A DNA stretch of 64,000 nucleotides from an uncultured Marinilabiliaceae bacterium (lineage in GTDB: Bacteria > Bacteroidota > Bacteroidia > Bacteroidales > Marinilabiliaceae). The translations under genes and the position numbers were made by a program. The notes beneath the pieces are model-generated. The model was not told where the DNA came from. It saw only the letters and a program-made list of their open reading frames with translations, and did not search any database. Shown here piece by piece: positions 17,057 to 25,400 of this stretch (its first letter is position 1; each line of letters begins with the position of its first letter). The stretch lies in contig CALEUX010000014.1 in NCBI GenBank assembly GCA_937920475.1, positions 1 to 64,000 of the forward strand, in the 5' to 3' direction.

Positions 17057-17698
17057 TTGAAATTAAAAAAAGTGAACACAACGGGACACACACCTACGGA
17101 GGCCAAAATTAAAGAAGCCGCCACCAAAGTGTTTTTAACCAAAGGCTTTGATGGCACTACTACTCGCGCCATTGCCAACGAAGCAGGCATGAACCTGGCT
17201 CTTGTTAACTATTACTTCAGAAGCAAAGAGAAATTGTTTGCCGAAGTATTTGAAGAGATGCTAAAGTTGTTCATGGAAGGCATGCTTGAGGTATTTTATC
17301 GTCCGTTACCATTAAAGGAAAAAATAATTGCCATAATTGAACACGATTTCCAGCTCTTTAAAGAAAATCCCGATCTGGTTATTTTTGTAATCAGCGAAGT
17401 ACATCGAAACCCCGACCGTTTTTTCAGAATGGTAGATGTAAAAAAACTACGCAAGGTGCTTGGCAAGAGATCATTCATTCACCAGCAATTGCAGCAAGCA
17501 GTCGACCAGGGCATTATTAACCCAATAGGTGCAGGTAATGCCATGTTTACCATTATGTCGTCAATGCACACCATTTTTTCAACAAAAGTGCTTTTAATGC
17601 ATTTAGAAGATATGACAGAAGAGCAATTCGAGGAGTTCTCAAAGGCTCAAATGGAGATAACAAAGAGCATGGTAATCAATCATTTATTCAAAGAATAA
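17057..17698 (+). CDS. TetR/AcrR-family transcriptional regulator
   Basis: About 213 residues. The N-terminal helix-turn-helix covers ATKVFLTKGFDGTTTRAIANEAGMNLALVNYYFRSKEKL split over three helices; the rest is a helical ligand-binding domain. No ATG fits the start: the frame opens with TTG 17057 or GTG 17072, and I favour GTG because the promoter start site nearly coincides with the TTG. It stands before the TolC-HlyD-permease genes on the same strand, so it probably controls them as well as itself; TGTTTAA boxes occur before both units. Confidence 0.92.
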   Translation: MKLKKVNTTGHTPTEAKIKEAATKVFLTKGFDGTTTRAIANEAGMNLALVNYYFRSKEKLFAEVFEEMLKLFMEGMLEVFYRPLPLKEKIIAIIEHDFQLFKENPDLVIFVISEVHRNPDRFFRMVDVKKLRKVLGKRSFIHQQLQQAVDQGIINPIGAGNAMFTIMSSMHTIFSTKVLLMHLEDMTEEQFEEFSKAQMEITKSMVINHLFKE

Positions 17699-17720
17699 TT
17701 TTTTTGTTATTAAATTAATC

Positions 17721-17745
17721 GTTTGTTTAAATCGGTTGTTTTTAC
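17721..17745. promoter_or_regulatory. TTTGTTTAAA box upstream of the efflux genes
   Basis: GTTTGTTTAAATCGG followed by a looser TTGTTTTTA repeats the motif seen before the TetR gene. It is about 75 bases before the TolC-like ATG, where it could serve as the second operator of the same regulator. Confidence 0.4.
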
Positions 17746-17817
17746 CTTTTTATTCAAAATTTTTAAATCAGCAATTTTTTTGTTGATAATGCAAACAAAA
17801 AACTAATAGCAGCGAAT

Positions 17818-19371
17818 ATGACAAGGCAGCATATCCTATCATCAAAAACAAAAGTATTCGAGCTTCTGATGATTATACTCATTATTGGTATAAACATCGA
17901 AGCGCAAACAACAAATTCAGGTTCACCATTAACCTTTGATGAAGCTTTGCAAATAACACTTACCAACAGTGAAGTGGTTAAGCAGGCAACTTTTCACAAT
18001 CGGCAACTGGAAGAAGAAATCAAGTCGGTACGCAACTTGCGGCTCCCTCAGATTTCACTGAATGCCAATTATATCATGCTTTCCGACGATATTACCATCG
18101 ACATGCATGAAATCAGAGATGCCATCACTCCATTGTACGGTGCGTTATCCAGATACGGTGTGTTTAACGGCGTGCCAAATCCTGACCCTGCAACTAATGG
18201 TATGATGCCTTATTTACCTCAGGAAATTTCAACACCATTGGTTAGGGAACAATTGGCAGCCGGATTACAAAAAATTGAAAACAGCAATTGGGATAAACTG
18301 ATTCAGAAAGGCCAATTTGGAACACTTAGCGCGGGTGTTCAATGGCCACTTTTTACCGGGGGGAAGATAAATGCCGCCAATAGAGCTGCTAATATCAGGC
18401 TTAAAGAAGCTAACTTCAGCGAACGGCAGAAAAATGCTGCCCTTTACACTCAATTGGTTGAACGATATTTTGGTCTTGCTCTGGCCATTCAGGCCGAAAT
18501 GGTTCGAGAAGAGGTGCTTTTTGCAATGGAAGCTCATTTAAAAGATGCTGAGAAATTATTCAACGAAGGGCTAATTGCCCGCGCAGAGTTGTTGCATGCC
18601 CAACTGCATCATGCACAAGCCGACCGCGAATTGCGAAAAGCACGGCGCGAGCGGTCTATTGTAAGCGAAGCACTCACAAACACTATGGCCGTTGAAGCCC
18701 AGGGTGATATCCAGCCAATTACAGCACTTTTCTATAAAAAGGAAATTGAATCAGTTGACTTTTTTAAGATAAGCGCCATGAATGCCAACCCAATTCTGGC
18801 ACAGGTTGAAACAAAAAAGGAACTTGCCGGTCAGGGAACCAGAGCCGAACGCTCTGCTCTATTACCTATGGTAGCTGCTTTTGGAAATTACAACATTGCC
18901 AATATCGACTTGTCGCCCAATATTTCTGATTATATGGTTGGTTTAACGCTTAGCTGGAAACTGTTTGGAGGCCAATCGGCCAGACACAAAGTTAAATCGG
19001 CATTATTTCTTGAAGCGCAGGTTAACGAAGCACATTTAAAAGCATCGCGCGATATTGAAACCGGCATCGAAAAATACTATCAGGAGGTTTTAATGGCACT
19101 GGAACAGATGGAAGAGCTGGAAACAGCCTGGGATTTTGCCAATGAGCACTATCGAATCAGGAAACAGGCATTTAATGAAGGTCTGTCTACCAGCACGGAG
19201 GTGGTAGATGCATCCTTGGCGTTGGCTAAAGTGCGAATCGAGCGCCTTCAAACCATATATCAGTACGATGTAGCCCTGGCCAGACTTCTCGAGCTGGCAG
19301 GCATTTCAGACCAATTTTTGAGTTATAGAGTTGGGGCAATAACTTATCACGAAACAAATAATATTCAATAA
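17818..19371 (+). CDS. TolC-family outer membrane efflux protein
   Basis: 517 residues. A signal peptide (VFELLMIILIIGINIEAQ) is followed by two OEP repeats of long coiled helices (SPLTFDEALQITLTNSEVVKQA at the start of repeat 1, ending in TLSWKLFGGQSARHK and SREIETGIEKYYQEVL-like helices in repeat 2). It should form the trimeric outer-membrane duct of a tripartite exporter with the HlyD-like adaptor 71 bases downstream. The substrate is unknown. Confidence 0.93.
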   Translation: MTRQHILSSKTKVFELLMIILIIGINIEAQTTNSGSPLTFDEALQITLTNSEVVKQATFHNRQLEEEIKSVRNLRLPQISLNANYIMLSDDITIDMHEIRDAITPLYGALSRYGVFNGVPNPDPATNGMMPYLPQEISTPLVREQLAAGLQKIENSNWDKLIQKGQFGTLSAGVQWPLFTGGKINAANRAANIRLKEANFSERQKNAALYTQLVERYFGLALAIQAEMVREEVLFAMEAHLKDAEKLFNEGLIARAELLHAQLHHAQADRELRKARRERSIVSEALTNTMAVEAQGDIQPITALFYKKEIESVDFFKISAMNANPILAQVETKKELAGQGTRAERSALLPMVAAFGNYNIANIDLSPNISDYMVGLTLSWKLFGGQSARHKVKSALFLEAQVNEAHLKASRDIETGIEKYYQEVLMALEQMEELETAWDFANEHYRIRKQAFNEGLSTSTEVVDASLALAKVRIERLQTIYQYDVALARLLELAGISDQFLSYRVGAITYHETNNIQ

Positions 19372-19442
19372 GCCAACAAGTTGCTTCCAGTCAATAAAAC
19401 AATACACTTTGTTGAAAAAATGATTTTTAAAAAGCATGTTTT

Positions 19443-20441
19443 ATGAACAAGAACAGAAACATTATAGCAGGAGTTGTAATAACCGGACTGCTGATATTTA
19501 TGATTTATACAACCTGGCTGCTTAGCCAGCCTGTCCCTTTGGAAGTGCAGGGGCAGGTTGAAGCTGTTCAGGTAAAAGTATCATCAAAAGTTACCGGACG
19601 TATCGACTCATTGGCCGTTAAACGTGGCGATAAGGTTAAAAAGGGAGATTTACTTTACATCATTGAGAGTCCCGAGGTTGAAGCAAAACTGAATCAGGCC
19701 GAAGCAGCCCGGCTGGCGGCCGACGCGCAACGGTTAAAAGCTGAAAATGGAGCCCAGACGGAAGACATTCAGGCAGCCTACAACACTTATCTTAAAGCTG
19801 CGGCGGCACTCGAGTTTGCTGAAAAAAGTCACCGCCGTATTGAAAATCTGTATGCCGAAGGTGTGGTGCCGGCTCAAAAACGCGACGAAATGGAAATGCA
19901 GTTAAAAGTAGCACGCGAAACTGCTGCTGCCGCCCGTGTAATTTGGGAAAAGGCTAAAAACGGGGCTCGCATGGAAGACCGAAAAGCTGCTGCTGCCATG
20001 GTTCAAAAGGCCGATGCTGTAATTGCCGAAATTAATGCATTTGTTAACGAAACTCACGTGTATGCCAGCATCTCAGGCGAAGTGGGTAATATCCTTGCCG
20101 AACGTGGCGAACTCACACCGGCCGGGTTTCCGGTGGTTACCCTGATTGATTTAACCGATGCCTGGGTTACCTTTAACCTTCGCGAAGACCTGCTGGCAAA
20201 TATCCGCATTGGCTCAGTTATTACAGCCCGTTTCCCGGCATTGGGAATGCAGGAAATCCCACTAAAAGTTACTTACATTAATGCTTTAGGCGATTTTGCC
20301 ACCTGGAATGCGACCAAAACCACGGGCGATTTTGATATGCGAACTTTCGAAGTACATGCCCGTCCTATCGAGCATCATGAAGGATTGCGACCCGGTATGA
20401 GCGCCCTTGTTAATTGGGATAAGCAGCGTTTAACCCATTAA
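19443..20441 (+). CDS. HlyD-family periplasmic adaptor protein
   Basis: 332 residues. One N-terminal membrane segment (IIAGVVITGLLIFMIYTTWLL) anchors it in the inner membrane. A split biotinyl-lipoyl domain (VSSKVTGRIDSLAVKRGDKVKKGDLLYII and later VYASISGEVGNILAERGELT) brackets a coiled coil rich in Ala, Glu and Lys. It would connect the inner-membrane pump with the TolC-like duct. A repeat element of about 140 bp separates it from the first permease gene. Confidence 0.93.
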   Translation: MNKNRNIIAGVVITGLLIFMIYTTWLLSQPVPLEVQGQVEAVQVKVSSKVTGRIDSLAVKRGDKVKKGDLLYIIESPEVEAKLNQAEAARLAADAQRLKAENGAQTEDIQAAYNTYLKAAAALEFAEKSHRRIENLYAEGVVPAQKRDEMEMQLKVARETAAAARVIWEKAKNGARMEDRKAAAAMVQKADAVIAEINAFVNETHVYASISGEVGNILAERGELTPAGFPVVTLIDLTDAWVTFNLREDLLANIRIGSVITARFPALGMQEIPLKVTYINALGDFATWNATKTTGDFDMRTFEVHARPIEHHEGLRPGMSALVNWDKQRLTH

Positions 20442-20454
20442 TCTAAGTACCTTT

Positions 20455-20590
20455 TTAAAAAATATTTTTTTAGACGCGAAGCCCCGAGTATCGGGATAAG
20501 ATGGATAGAGAAGAGTTTTAAGTTTTTATAGATGTCTTAACATCTTTCCAGACTTATCTATCCGTCTATAAACCTTAAATCTAATCATCT
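20455..20590. repeat. Intergenic palindromic element, copy 1
   Basis: After an A/T run (AAATATTTTTTTAGACGCGAAG) comes the palindrome CCCGAGTATCGGG at 20483-20495, then GGATAAGATGGATAGAG, and about 50 bp later TCTATCCGTCTAT, its approximate inverse complement. The order of parts matches the element at 23050-23215. It may be a REP- or MITE-like unit or a processed transcript end between HlyD and the permease genes. Confidence 0.7.
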
Positions 20591-20660
20591 TAAGAATAAT
20601 TTCAATATTAAATTCAAACAGCTACTTAATGTTAGCAATATAATTTTGGCCGATAAATAA

Positions 20661-21845
20661 ATGATACATCAACTAAAAAACAGTTCCTTTTTCAAAGTTC
20701 TCGTCCGGGAAGTCAACCGTATGACCAGTAATAAAATATATTTGTTTGTTACATTAGTTGGTCCGCTGTTATCTTTTATTTTGGTTATGAACATCTTCAT
20801 TGCAGGGGTTCCTTCATCGCTGCCTGTTGCTGTTGTTGATGATGACCAATCGGCCACCTCGCGGCAATTGTTGCGCATGATTGATGCCACCCGAATTGCC
20901 GACATCAGCGTAAATGCTTCATCGCTGGATGAGGCGCGTAATTTGATGATGCGAGGTAAGTGCGATGCTGTTGTTAGCATTCCCAATGGTTTTGAAGCCG
21001 ATGTGCTGCGGGGAGCTAATTCACAGGTTTTGTTGCTGATTAACAACACCAATGTAGTAAAGGGAGGATTGTTGCAAAGTGGCATTTATAAAGTTGTTTC
21101 AACCTTCTCAACCGGTGTAAAAGTTCAAACAGCCATGAAATCAGGCGCCGTGCAAAGTCAGGCCACTGAGCAGGTGTATGCGGTGCGAATTGATTCACGG
21201 CCTCTTTTTAACCCGTTCACCAACTACTCGTACTTTATAGCATCAGCACTAATGCCATTGCTGATAGTAGTGTTTACATTGCTTGGTTCTATTTACACCA
21301 TAGGTATGGAAATACGGAAAGGAACAGGCAACGACTGGCTAAAATTGGCCGGAAACAGCATAACCACAGCATTGGCAGGGAAGTTACTTCCGTATATTTT
21401 TTTGATGCTGGTAAATGCTGCTGTAATGAATTTCATTCTGGTTCATCACTTAGGCTTTCCTTTAAAAGGATATTGGGGTGCCATTATGCTGGGGCAGCTT
21501 CTGCTCATAATTGCCTATCAAATGGTAGCAGTTATTCTGCTTGGATTAACCGGAAACACCCGCTTGTCGCTATCGCTGGCCAGTGCCTATTCCATGATGG
21601 CATTTACCTTCTCGGGGCTTACTTTCCCATTAATGGGTATGCCAATGCTGGCTAAAATATTCGCCCATCTTTTCCCATTTACTTATTGGATGGATGTTTT
21701 TATTGGACAGGGCCTTCGCAGCGAACCGCTGGTTCAAACTGTTATTCCTCTTTCGGCACTTGTGTTTTTTTCACTGTTAGGCTGGTTCATGACGGCGCGA
21801 CTAAAACAAATTGTAACCAATAAACTCTACCGTCGAAAAATATAA
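20661..21845 (+). CDS. ABC-2 type permease (YhhJ-like), first of two
   Basis: 394 residues with one N-terminal membrane helix (LFVTLVGPLLSFILVMNIF), a large periplasmic domain (residues 45-185, with LPVAVVDDDQSATSRQLLRMID) and five C-terminal helices. This is the ABC-2 permease layout of YhhJ/YbhR-type exporters. It is followed after four bases by a paralogue of the same length. No ATP-binding subunit is encoded next to it. Confidence 0.9.
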   Translation: MIHQLKNSSFFKVLVREVNRMTSNKIYLFVTLVGPLLSFILVMNIFIAGVPSSLPVAVVDDDQSATSRQLLRMIDATRIADISVNASSLDEARNLMMRGKCDAVVSIPNGFEADVLRGANSQVLLLINNTNVVKGGLLQSGIYKVVSTFSTGVKVQTAMKSGAVQSQATEQVYAVRIDSRPLFNPFTNYSYFIASALMPLLIVVFTLLGSIYTIGMEIRKGTGNDWLKLAGNSITTALAGKLLPYIFLMLVNAAVMNFILVHHLGFPLKGYWGAIMLGQLLLIIAYQMVAVILLGLTGNTRLSLSLASAYSMMAFTFSGLTFPLMGMPMLAKIFAHLFPFTYWMDVFIGQGLRSEPLVQTVIPLSALVFFSLLGWFMTARLKQIVTNKLYRRKI

Positions 21846-21849
21846 CCTT

Positions 21850-23034
21850 ATGTTTAGAAATATAACCACCGGATTTGAACTTACAGCCAGGTTTTTCACC
21901 GAAGAGCTGCAAAACATTCTGCGCGACAGGGGTGCCTTACTTATATTAATTTTTGCATTAATTATTTATCCGGTCATTTATGGCATTGCCTATAAAAATG
22001 AGGTGGTTCGCAATATTCCTGTGGCAGTTGTTGATTTAGACCAAACAACATCGAGCCGTCAACTTGTTAGAATGATTGGTGATACTGAGCAATTAGAGGT
22101 GTTAGCAACAGTTGGTTCTATGGCCGAAGCTCAAAGCTTATTTTATACCGGACAGGTTAATGGTGTGATACTTATTCCTGAATTGTTCGAAAAAGATTTG
22201 ATGACCTCGCAGCAAACATCTGTAACTGTTTACAGCGACGCCGGGTATTTCCTCATTTATAAGCAAACGCTTTCAGGTGCGTTAAGAGCATCGGCTACCT
22301 TTTCGGCAGGCGTGGAAATAAAACGTATGCTGGCTAAAGGCGCTACGATAAACCAAGCTATGGAACGACGCGATCCGGTTTCATTAAACACCGTTATGCT
22401 GTTTAACCCTTCAGGTGGTTACAACTCCTTTGTAATACCGGGTTTAATGATAATAATACTGCAACAAACCCTGCTGATTGGGATTGGCCTGTTGGGCGGT
22501 ACCCAGCGAGAAATTGGCCGAAGCAGGTTCTCTATTCCTCAGGCACTTAACCGAGGAGGTGTTATCCCCGTGGTTATGGGAAAAGCTGGGGCCTACTTCA
22601 TACTATACCTGTTTAACGTTGTTATTACACAAGTATGGGTTTACAAATGGTTTAACCTTCCTTCCAAGGGAAGTTTTTTTGCAGTAATGGCTTTAATAAT
22701 CCCATTTTTATTGGCCGTAACATTTTTGGGTTTGGCACTTTCAACATTTTTCAATAAACGCGAAAACTCAATTATTTTCATGGTATTTCTTTCACCACTG
22801 GCACTTTTTCTCTCAGGTTTATCGTGGCCTGTAGAAGCTATTCCAAATTGGTTAAATAAATTAGCATTGGTTTTCCCATCAACCATAATGGTTCCCGATT
22901 TCTTAAGAGTAAGAACAATGGGTGCAGACATCGCTCAGGTTTCCAACGGCGTATTTAGTCTGTGGACTCAGACCATTATTTATGCATTATTGGCAATGGT
23001 GCTGTTTTATTTTGCTGCCCGCCGAAAGCATTAA
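21850..23034 (+). CDS. ABC-2 type permease (YhhJ-like), second of two
   Basis: 394 residues and the same domain order as the upstream permease: helix 1 (GALLILIFALIIYPVIYGIAY), periplasmic domain with IPVAVVDLDQTTSSRQLVRMIG, and five C-terminal helices. The two probably arose by tandem duplication and pair as a heterodimer in the inner membrane. They need an ATPase supplied from elsewhere, or they work in an unusual way. Confidence 0.9.
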   Translation: MFRNITTGFELTARFFTEELQNILRDRGALLILIFALIIYPVIYGIAYKNEVVRNIPVAVVDLDQTTSSRQLVRMIGDTEQLEVLATVGSMAEAQSLFYTGQVNGVILIPELFEKDLMTSQQTSVTVYSDAGYFLIYKQTLSGALRASATFSAGVEIKRMLAKGATINQAMERRDPVSLNTVMLFNPSGGYNSFVIPGLMIIILQQTLLIGIGLLGGTQREIGRSRFSIPQALNRGGVIPVVMGKAGAYFILYLFNVVITQVWVYKWFNLPSKGSFFAVMALIIPFLLAVTFLGLALSTFFNKRENSIIFMVFLSPLALFLSGLSWPVEAIPNWLNKLALVFPSTIMVPDFLRVRTMGADIAQVSNGVFSLWTQTIIYALLAMVLFYFAARRKH

Positions 23035-23049
23035 GAAGCTGGTTAAAAA

Positions 23050-23215
23050 TATTTTTTAGACTGAAGACGCGAAGTCCCGAGTATCGGGAAAAGACTATCA
23101 GACAATAGACAAACACAACGCTCATATAATGAACGAAATAATTCAACCATCTTTTTTTGTCTAAACGTTCTATTTAGTCTAGTCTATCTGTCTATAATCT
23201 AAACTTCTATAAGTC
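23050..23215. repeat. Intergenic palindromic element, copy 2
   Basis: AAATATTTTTTAGAC and GACGCGAAG lead into TCCCGAGTATCGGGA (23075-23089), AAAAGACTATCAGACAATAGAC, and about 60 bp later an inverted region with GTCTAGTCTATCTGTCTATAATC and TCTATAAGTCTTT in succession. The first 40 bp match copy 1 at 20455. The arms could fold into a long imperfect hairpin. It follows the second permease gene directly. Confidence 0.7.
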
Positions 23216-23290
23216 TTTAGTAAATTGAGATTTTTAAGTTAAAACCGTTTCTAAGAAACTTTATTCCTAACTTTAGGAAAATCTATCATT

Positions 23291-23719
23291 ATGTACCAAA
23301 AAGATTATATCCTAAGAATGTTGGAAATGTTGGGCGATTTTATTGCTGCCATTTTTGCCCGCATGCGCCGGAAAGACTATGAAAAGGCCGAGGAATTGCT
23401 CGAAAACAGTTATCAAACGCTATTGCGAACCGAGGCATCATTCTTTTACATTATTCCTGTAGAGAAACTCACAAGCACCCTTATTGAGGAACATCATTAC
23501 ACCAATAATCATCTCGAAATTCTTTCCGAACTCTTGTTTGCTGAAGCAGAATTGCGCTTTGCAGAAGAAAAGTGGGAGCAAAGCCTTCATTGTTTTCAGA
23601 AAGCTAAGGTTTTAATGGAATTTTTAGAACAAAACTCCGGATCGATGTCGTTGCAACGTCAAAACAACCTGTCACTTATTACCAATCGAATAGCAGCCTT
23701 AACTAAAAAAAGAGAATAA
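23291..23719 (+). CDS. Conserved small helical protein, DUF6483-like
   Basis: 142 residues, no signal peptide, almost entirely helical. It opens with MYQKDYILRMLEMLGDFIAAIF and contains HYTNNHLEILSELLFAEAELRFAEEKW with a single TPR-like pair after it. I associate the DYILRMIE..IG start with DUF6483, but only from memory. It stands alone between the efflux genes and the ECF sigma operon, and its function is unknown. A weak TAACTTTAG box lies 16 bases before its ATG. Confidence 0.65.
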   Translation: MYQKDYILRMLEMLGDFIAAIFARMRRKDYEKAEELLENSYQTLLRTEASFFYIIPVEKLTSTLIEEHHYTNNHLEILSELLFAEAELRFAEEKWEQSLHCFQKAKVLMEFLEQNSGSMSLQRQNNLSLITNRIAALTKKRE

Positions 23720-23743
23720 ATCAGTCGTGCTGAAAACCTCCTT

Positions 23744-23775
23744 TTTGAGAGGCATCCGGTTTTTTTGTACCTTCG
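23744..23775 (+). promoter_or_regulatory. Promoter of the ECF sigma operon
   Basis: TTTG at 23744-23747, a 20-bp spacer and TACCTTCG at 23768-23775, one base off TAnnTTTG. The -33 element sits in the loop of a weak hairpin that may end the preceding transcript. The site looks like a primary-sigma promoter, so expression may be constitutive. Confidence 0.55.
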
Positions 23776-23796
23776 TGGCCTGATAAGAAATACAGG

Positions 23797-24348
23797 ATGC
23801 ATCCTCAAGACCAGGAAATACTTGTCATGGCGCAAATTCCCCGACAACGGGAAGAAGCCTTTTCGCTTTTGGTAAAAAAATACCAGCAGCGTTTGTACTG
23901 GCATTTGCGCAAAATGGTTATTGTTCACGAAGATGCCGACGACCTTCTCCAAAACACCCTGATAAAAGCATGGAATAACCTTGCAACCTTTCGCGGCGAA
24001 GCATCACTTTTCACCTGGCTTTATCGCATTGCCACCAACGAAGCGCTCAATCATCTGAATAAAAAACGAGCTGAGCTGACCAATTCATTCGAAGATCTTG
24101 AAATATTGATGGCCAATAGAATTGATAATGACCCACTTTTTACCGGTGATGAAATTCAGAAACGATTACAAAAAAGCATTTTAGCTTTACCCGATAAACA
24201 GAGACTGGTGTTCAACATGAAATATTACGATAACATGAAGTACGAAGAGATGGCAGAAATTCTTAACACCTCTGTTGGGGCATTAAAAGCCTCCTATTTT
24301 CACGCCGTACGAAAAATTGAGGCCATGATTGACAACGAACTTTTCTGA
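23797..24348 (+). CDS. ECF-type RNA polymerase sigma factor
   Basis: 183 residues with the two ECF domains. Region 2 carries DADDLLQNTLIKAWNNLATF and FTWLYRIATNEALNHL; region 4 carries LPDKQRLVFNMKYYDNMKYE with the helix-turn-helix MAEILNTSVGALKASYFHAVRK. There is no region 1 or 3. The next two genes encode a one-helix membrane protein and an exported helical protein, a layout expected for anti-sigma factor and envelope sensor. Confidence 0.95.
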   Translation: MHPQDQEILVMAQIPRQREEAFSLLVKKYQQRLYWHLRKMVIVHEDADDLLQNTLIKAWNNLATFRGEASLFTWLYRIATNEALNHLNKKRAELTNSFEDLEILMANRIDNDPLFTGDEIQKRLQKSILALPDKQRLVFNMKYYDNMKYEEMAEILNTSVGALKASYFHAVRKIEAMIDNELF

Positions 24349-24420
24349 CCATTTTAAACCTTTTGAAAATCAACCAATCTAAATCCAAAACCAACAACCC
24401 GAAACATTAACTTTAATAAG

Positions 24421-24840
24421 ATGAACAACGAGGATAAAAAAATATGGGGTAACGAAAATCCTTTTAGTGTTCCGGATGGTTATTTTGAAAACTTTAATAA
24501 CCAACTTCAAAATAAGATAAATCCATCAGGAAATCCAGGAGGGAAACTTCCCAAAAGGATTTCTTTGTTTGCTCCCTGGATTGGGCTGGCAGCAGCGTTT
24601 TTAATAATCGCCCTCGCTTACCGTCAATTGCCCGAACGTGTCTTCCCAAATAAGTTTAAAAGCACTCAGGTTGACACCGAAATGATTTACGAACTATCGC
24701 CCTGGTATCTGCCCGGCGATTTTGAACTAATGGAGTATATATCCAACAAAGGTGGATTTAACCCCGATATTTACCCCGACAGCATTATGTTTGAAGGTTT
24801 GAATGAAGAAGACCTTATTATGCTGACCCTGTTCCAGTAA
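24421..24840 (+). CDS. Putative single-pass anti-sigma factor
   Basis: 139 residues. The N-terminal 45 residues (NPFSVPDGYFENFNNQL) face the cytoplasm, one membrane helix follows (WIGLAAAFLIIALAY), and about 65 residues including YELSPWYLPGDFELMEYI lie outside. The start FSVPDGYFE is typical of short Bacteroidetes proteins next to ECF sigma genes. No zinc anti-sigma motif is present. The role is inferred from topology and position only. Confidence 0.65.
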   Translation: MNNEDKKIWGNENPFSVPDGYFENFNNQLQNKINPSGNPGGKLPKRISLFAPWIGLAAAFLIIALAYRQLPERVFPNKFKSTQVDTEMIYELSPWYLPGDFELMEYISNKGGFNPDIYPDSIMFEGLNEEDLIMLTLFQ

Positions 24841-24874
24841 AACAATTATGACGTTAACTTATAAATATTTCATC

Positions 24875-25396
24875 ATGAAGCCCATTCTTATTTTCTGCAC
24901 ACTTATATTGGCCAGCATCAGTTTAAAAGCTCAGGAAGGTGATCCATTGGATAAGATTAAAGCTCAGAAAGTAGCCTTTTTAACCGAAAAACTTGGATTA
25001 AATCCGGCAACTGCTCAAAAATTCTGGCCTGTTTACAACGAGTTTTCTTCGAAAAAGGATAGTATCAATAATTTGAGAAGTACCCAGCGAAAAGAAATGA
25101 AAGACAGATGGGATAAAATGTCGAACCGGCAAAAAGAAGCAGCCCTTGATTTTCAAATGCAACAAAGATTTGAAGAGGCCAAGCTGGAACAGCACTACCA
25201 CGAAAAGTTTAAGAAAATCTTAACCATCGATCAGGTTTTACGCCTTTACGAAGCCGAACATGAGTTTAAAATGCGGCTCATTCGTCAACTTAGACAAAAA
25301 GAGACCAGCCAGGGAAATAACAGCAGTCAACAAATTATATCCCAAGGCGTTCAGGAATTAGAAACAAAACCAAGCGGCATACAAACCATTAATTAA
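24875..25396 (+). CDS. Exported helical protein, 'sensor of ECF-type sigma factor' type
   Basis: I start at the ATG at 24875 because it gives a clean signal peptide (MKPILIFCTLILASISLKAQ); an upstream ATG at 24848 adds nine residues. The mature part is about 150 residues, charged and helical (KVAFLTEKLGLNPATAQKFWPVYNEF), resembling periplasmic Spy/CpxP-like or CnrX-like sensor proteins. It completes the sigma/anti-sigma/sensor set. It ends four bases from the convergent hutH stop, and no terminator is visible between them. Confidence 0.75.
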   Translation: MKPILIFCTLILASISLKAQEGDPLDKIKAQKVAFLTEKLGLNPATAQKFWPVYNEFSSKKDSINNLRSTQRKEMKDRWDKMSNRQKEAALDFQMQQRFEEAKLEQHYHEKFKKILTIDQVLRLYEAEHEFKMRLIRQLRQKETSQGNNSSQQIISQGVQELETKPSGIQTIN

Positions 25397-25400
25397 AACT

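Noticed and set aside
20669-21085. 138-residue minus-strand frame inside the first permease gene
   Set aside because: Antisense shadow; the permease reading has helices and family motifs, this frame has none.
20441-23290. An insertion sequence between the efflux genes
   Set aside because: The gaps have inverted arms but no transposase frame and no clear target duplication; recorded as repeats only.
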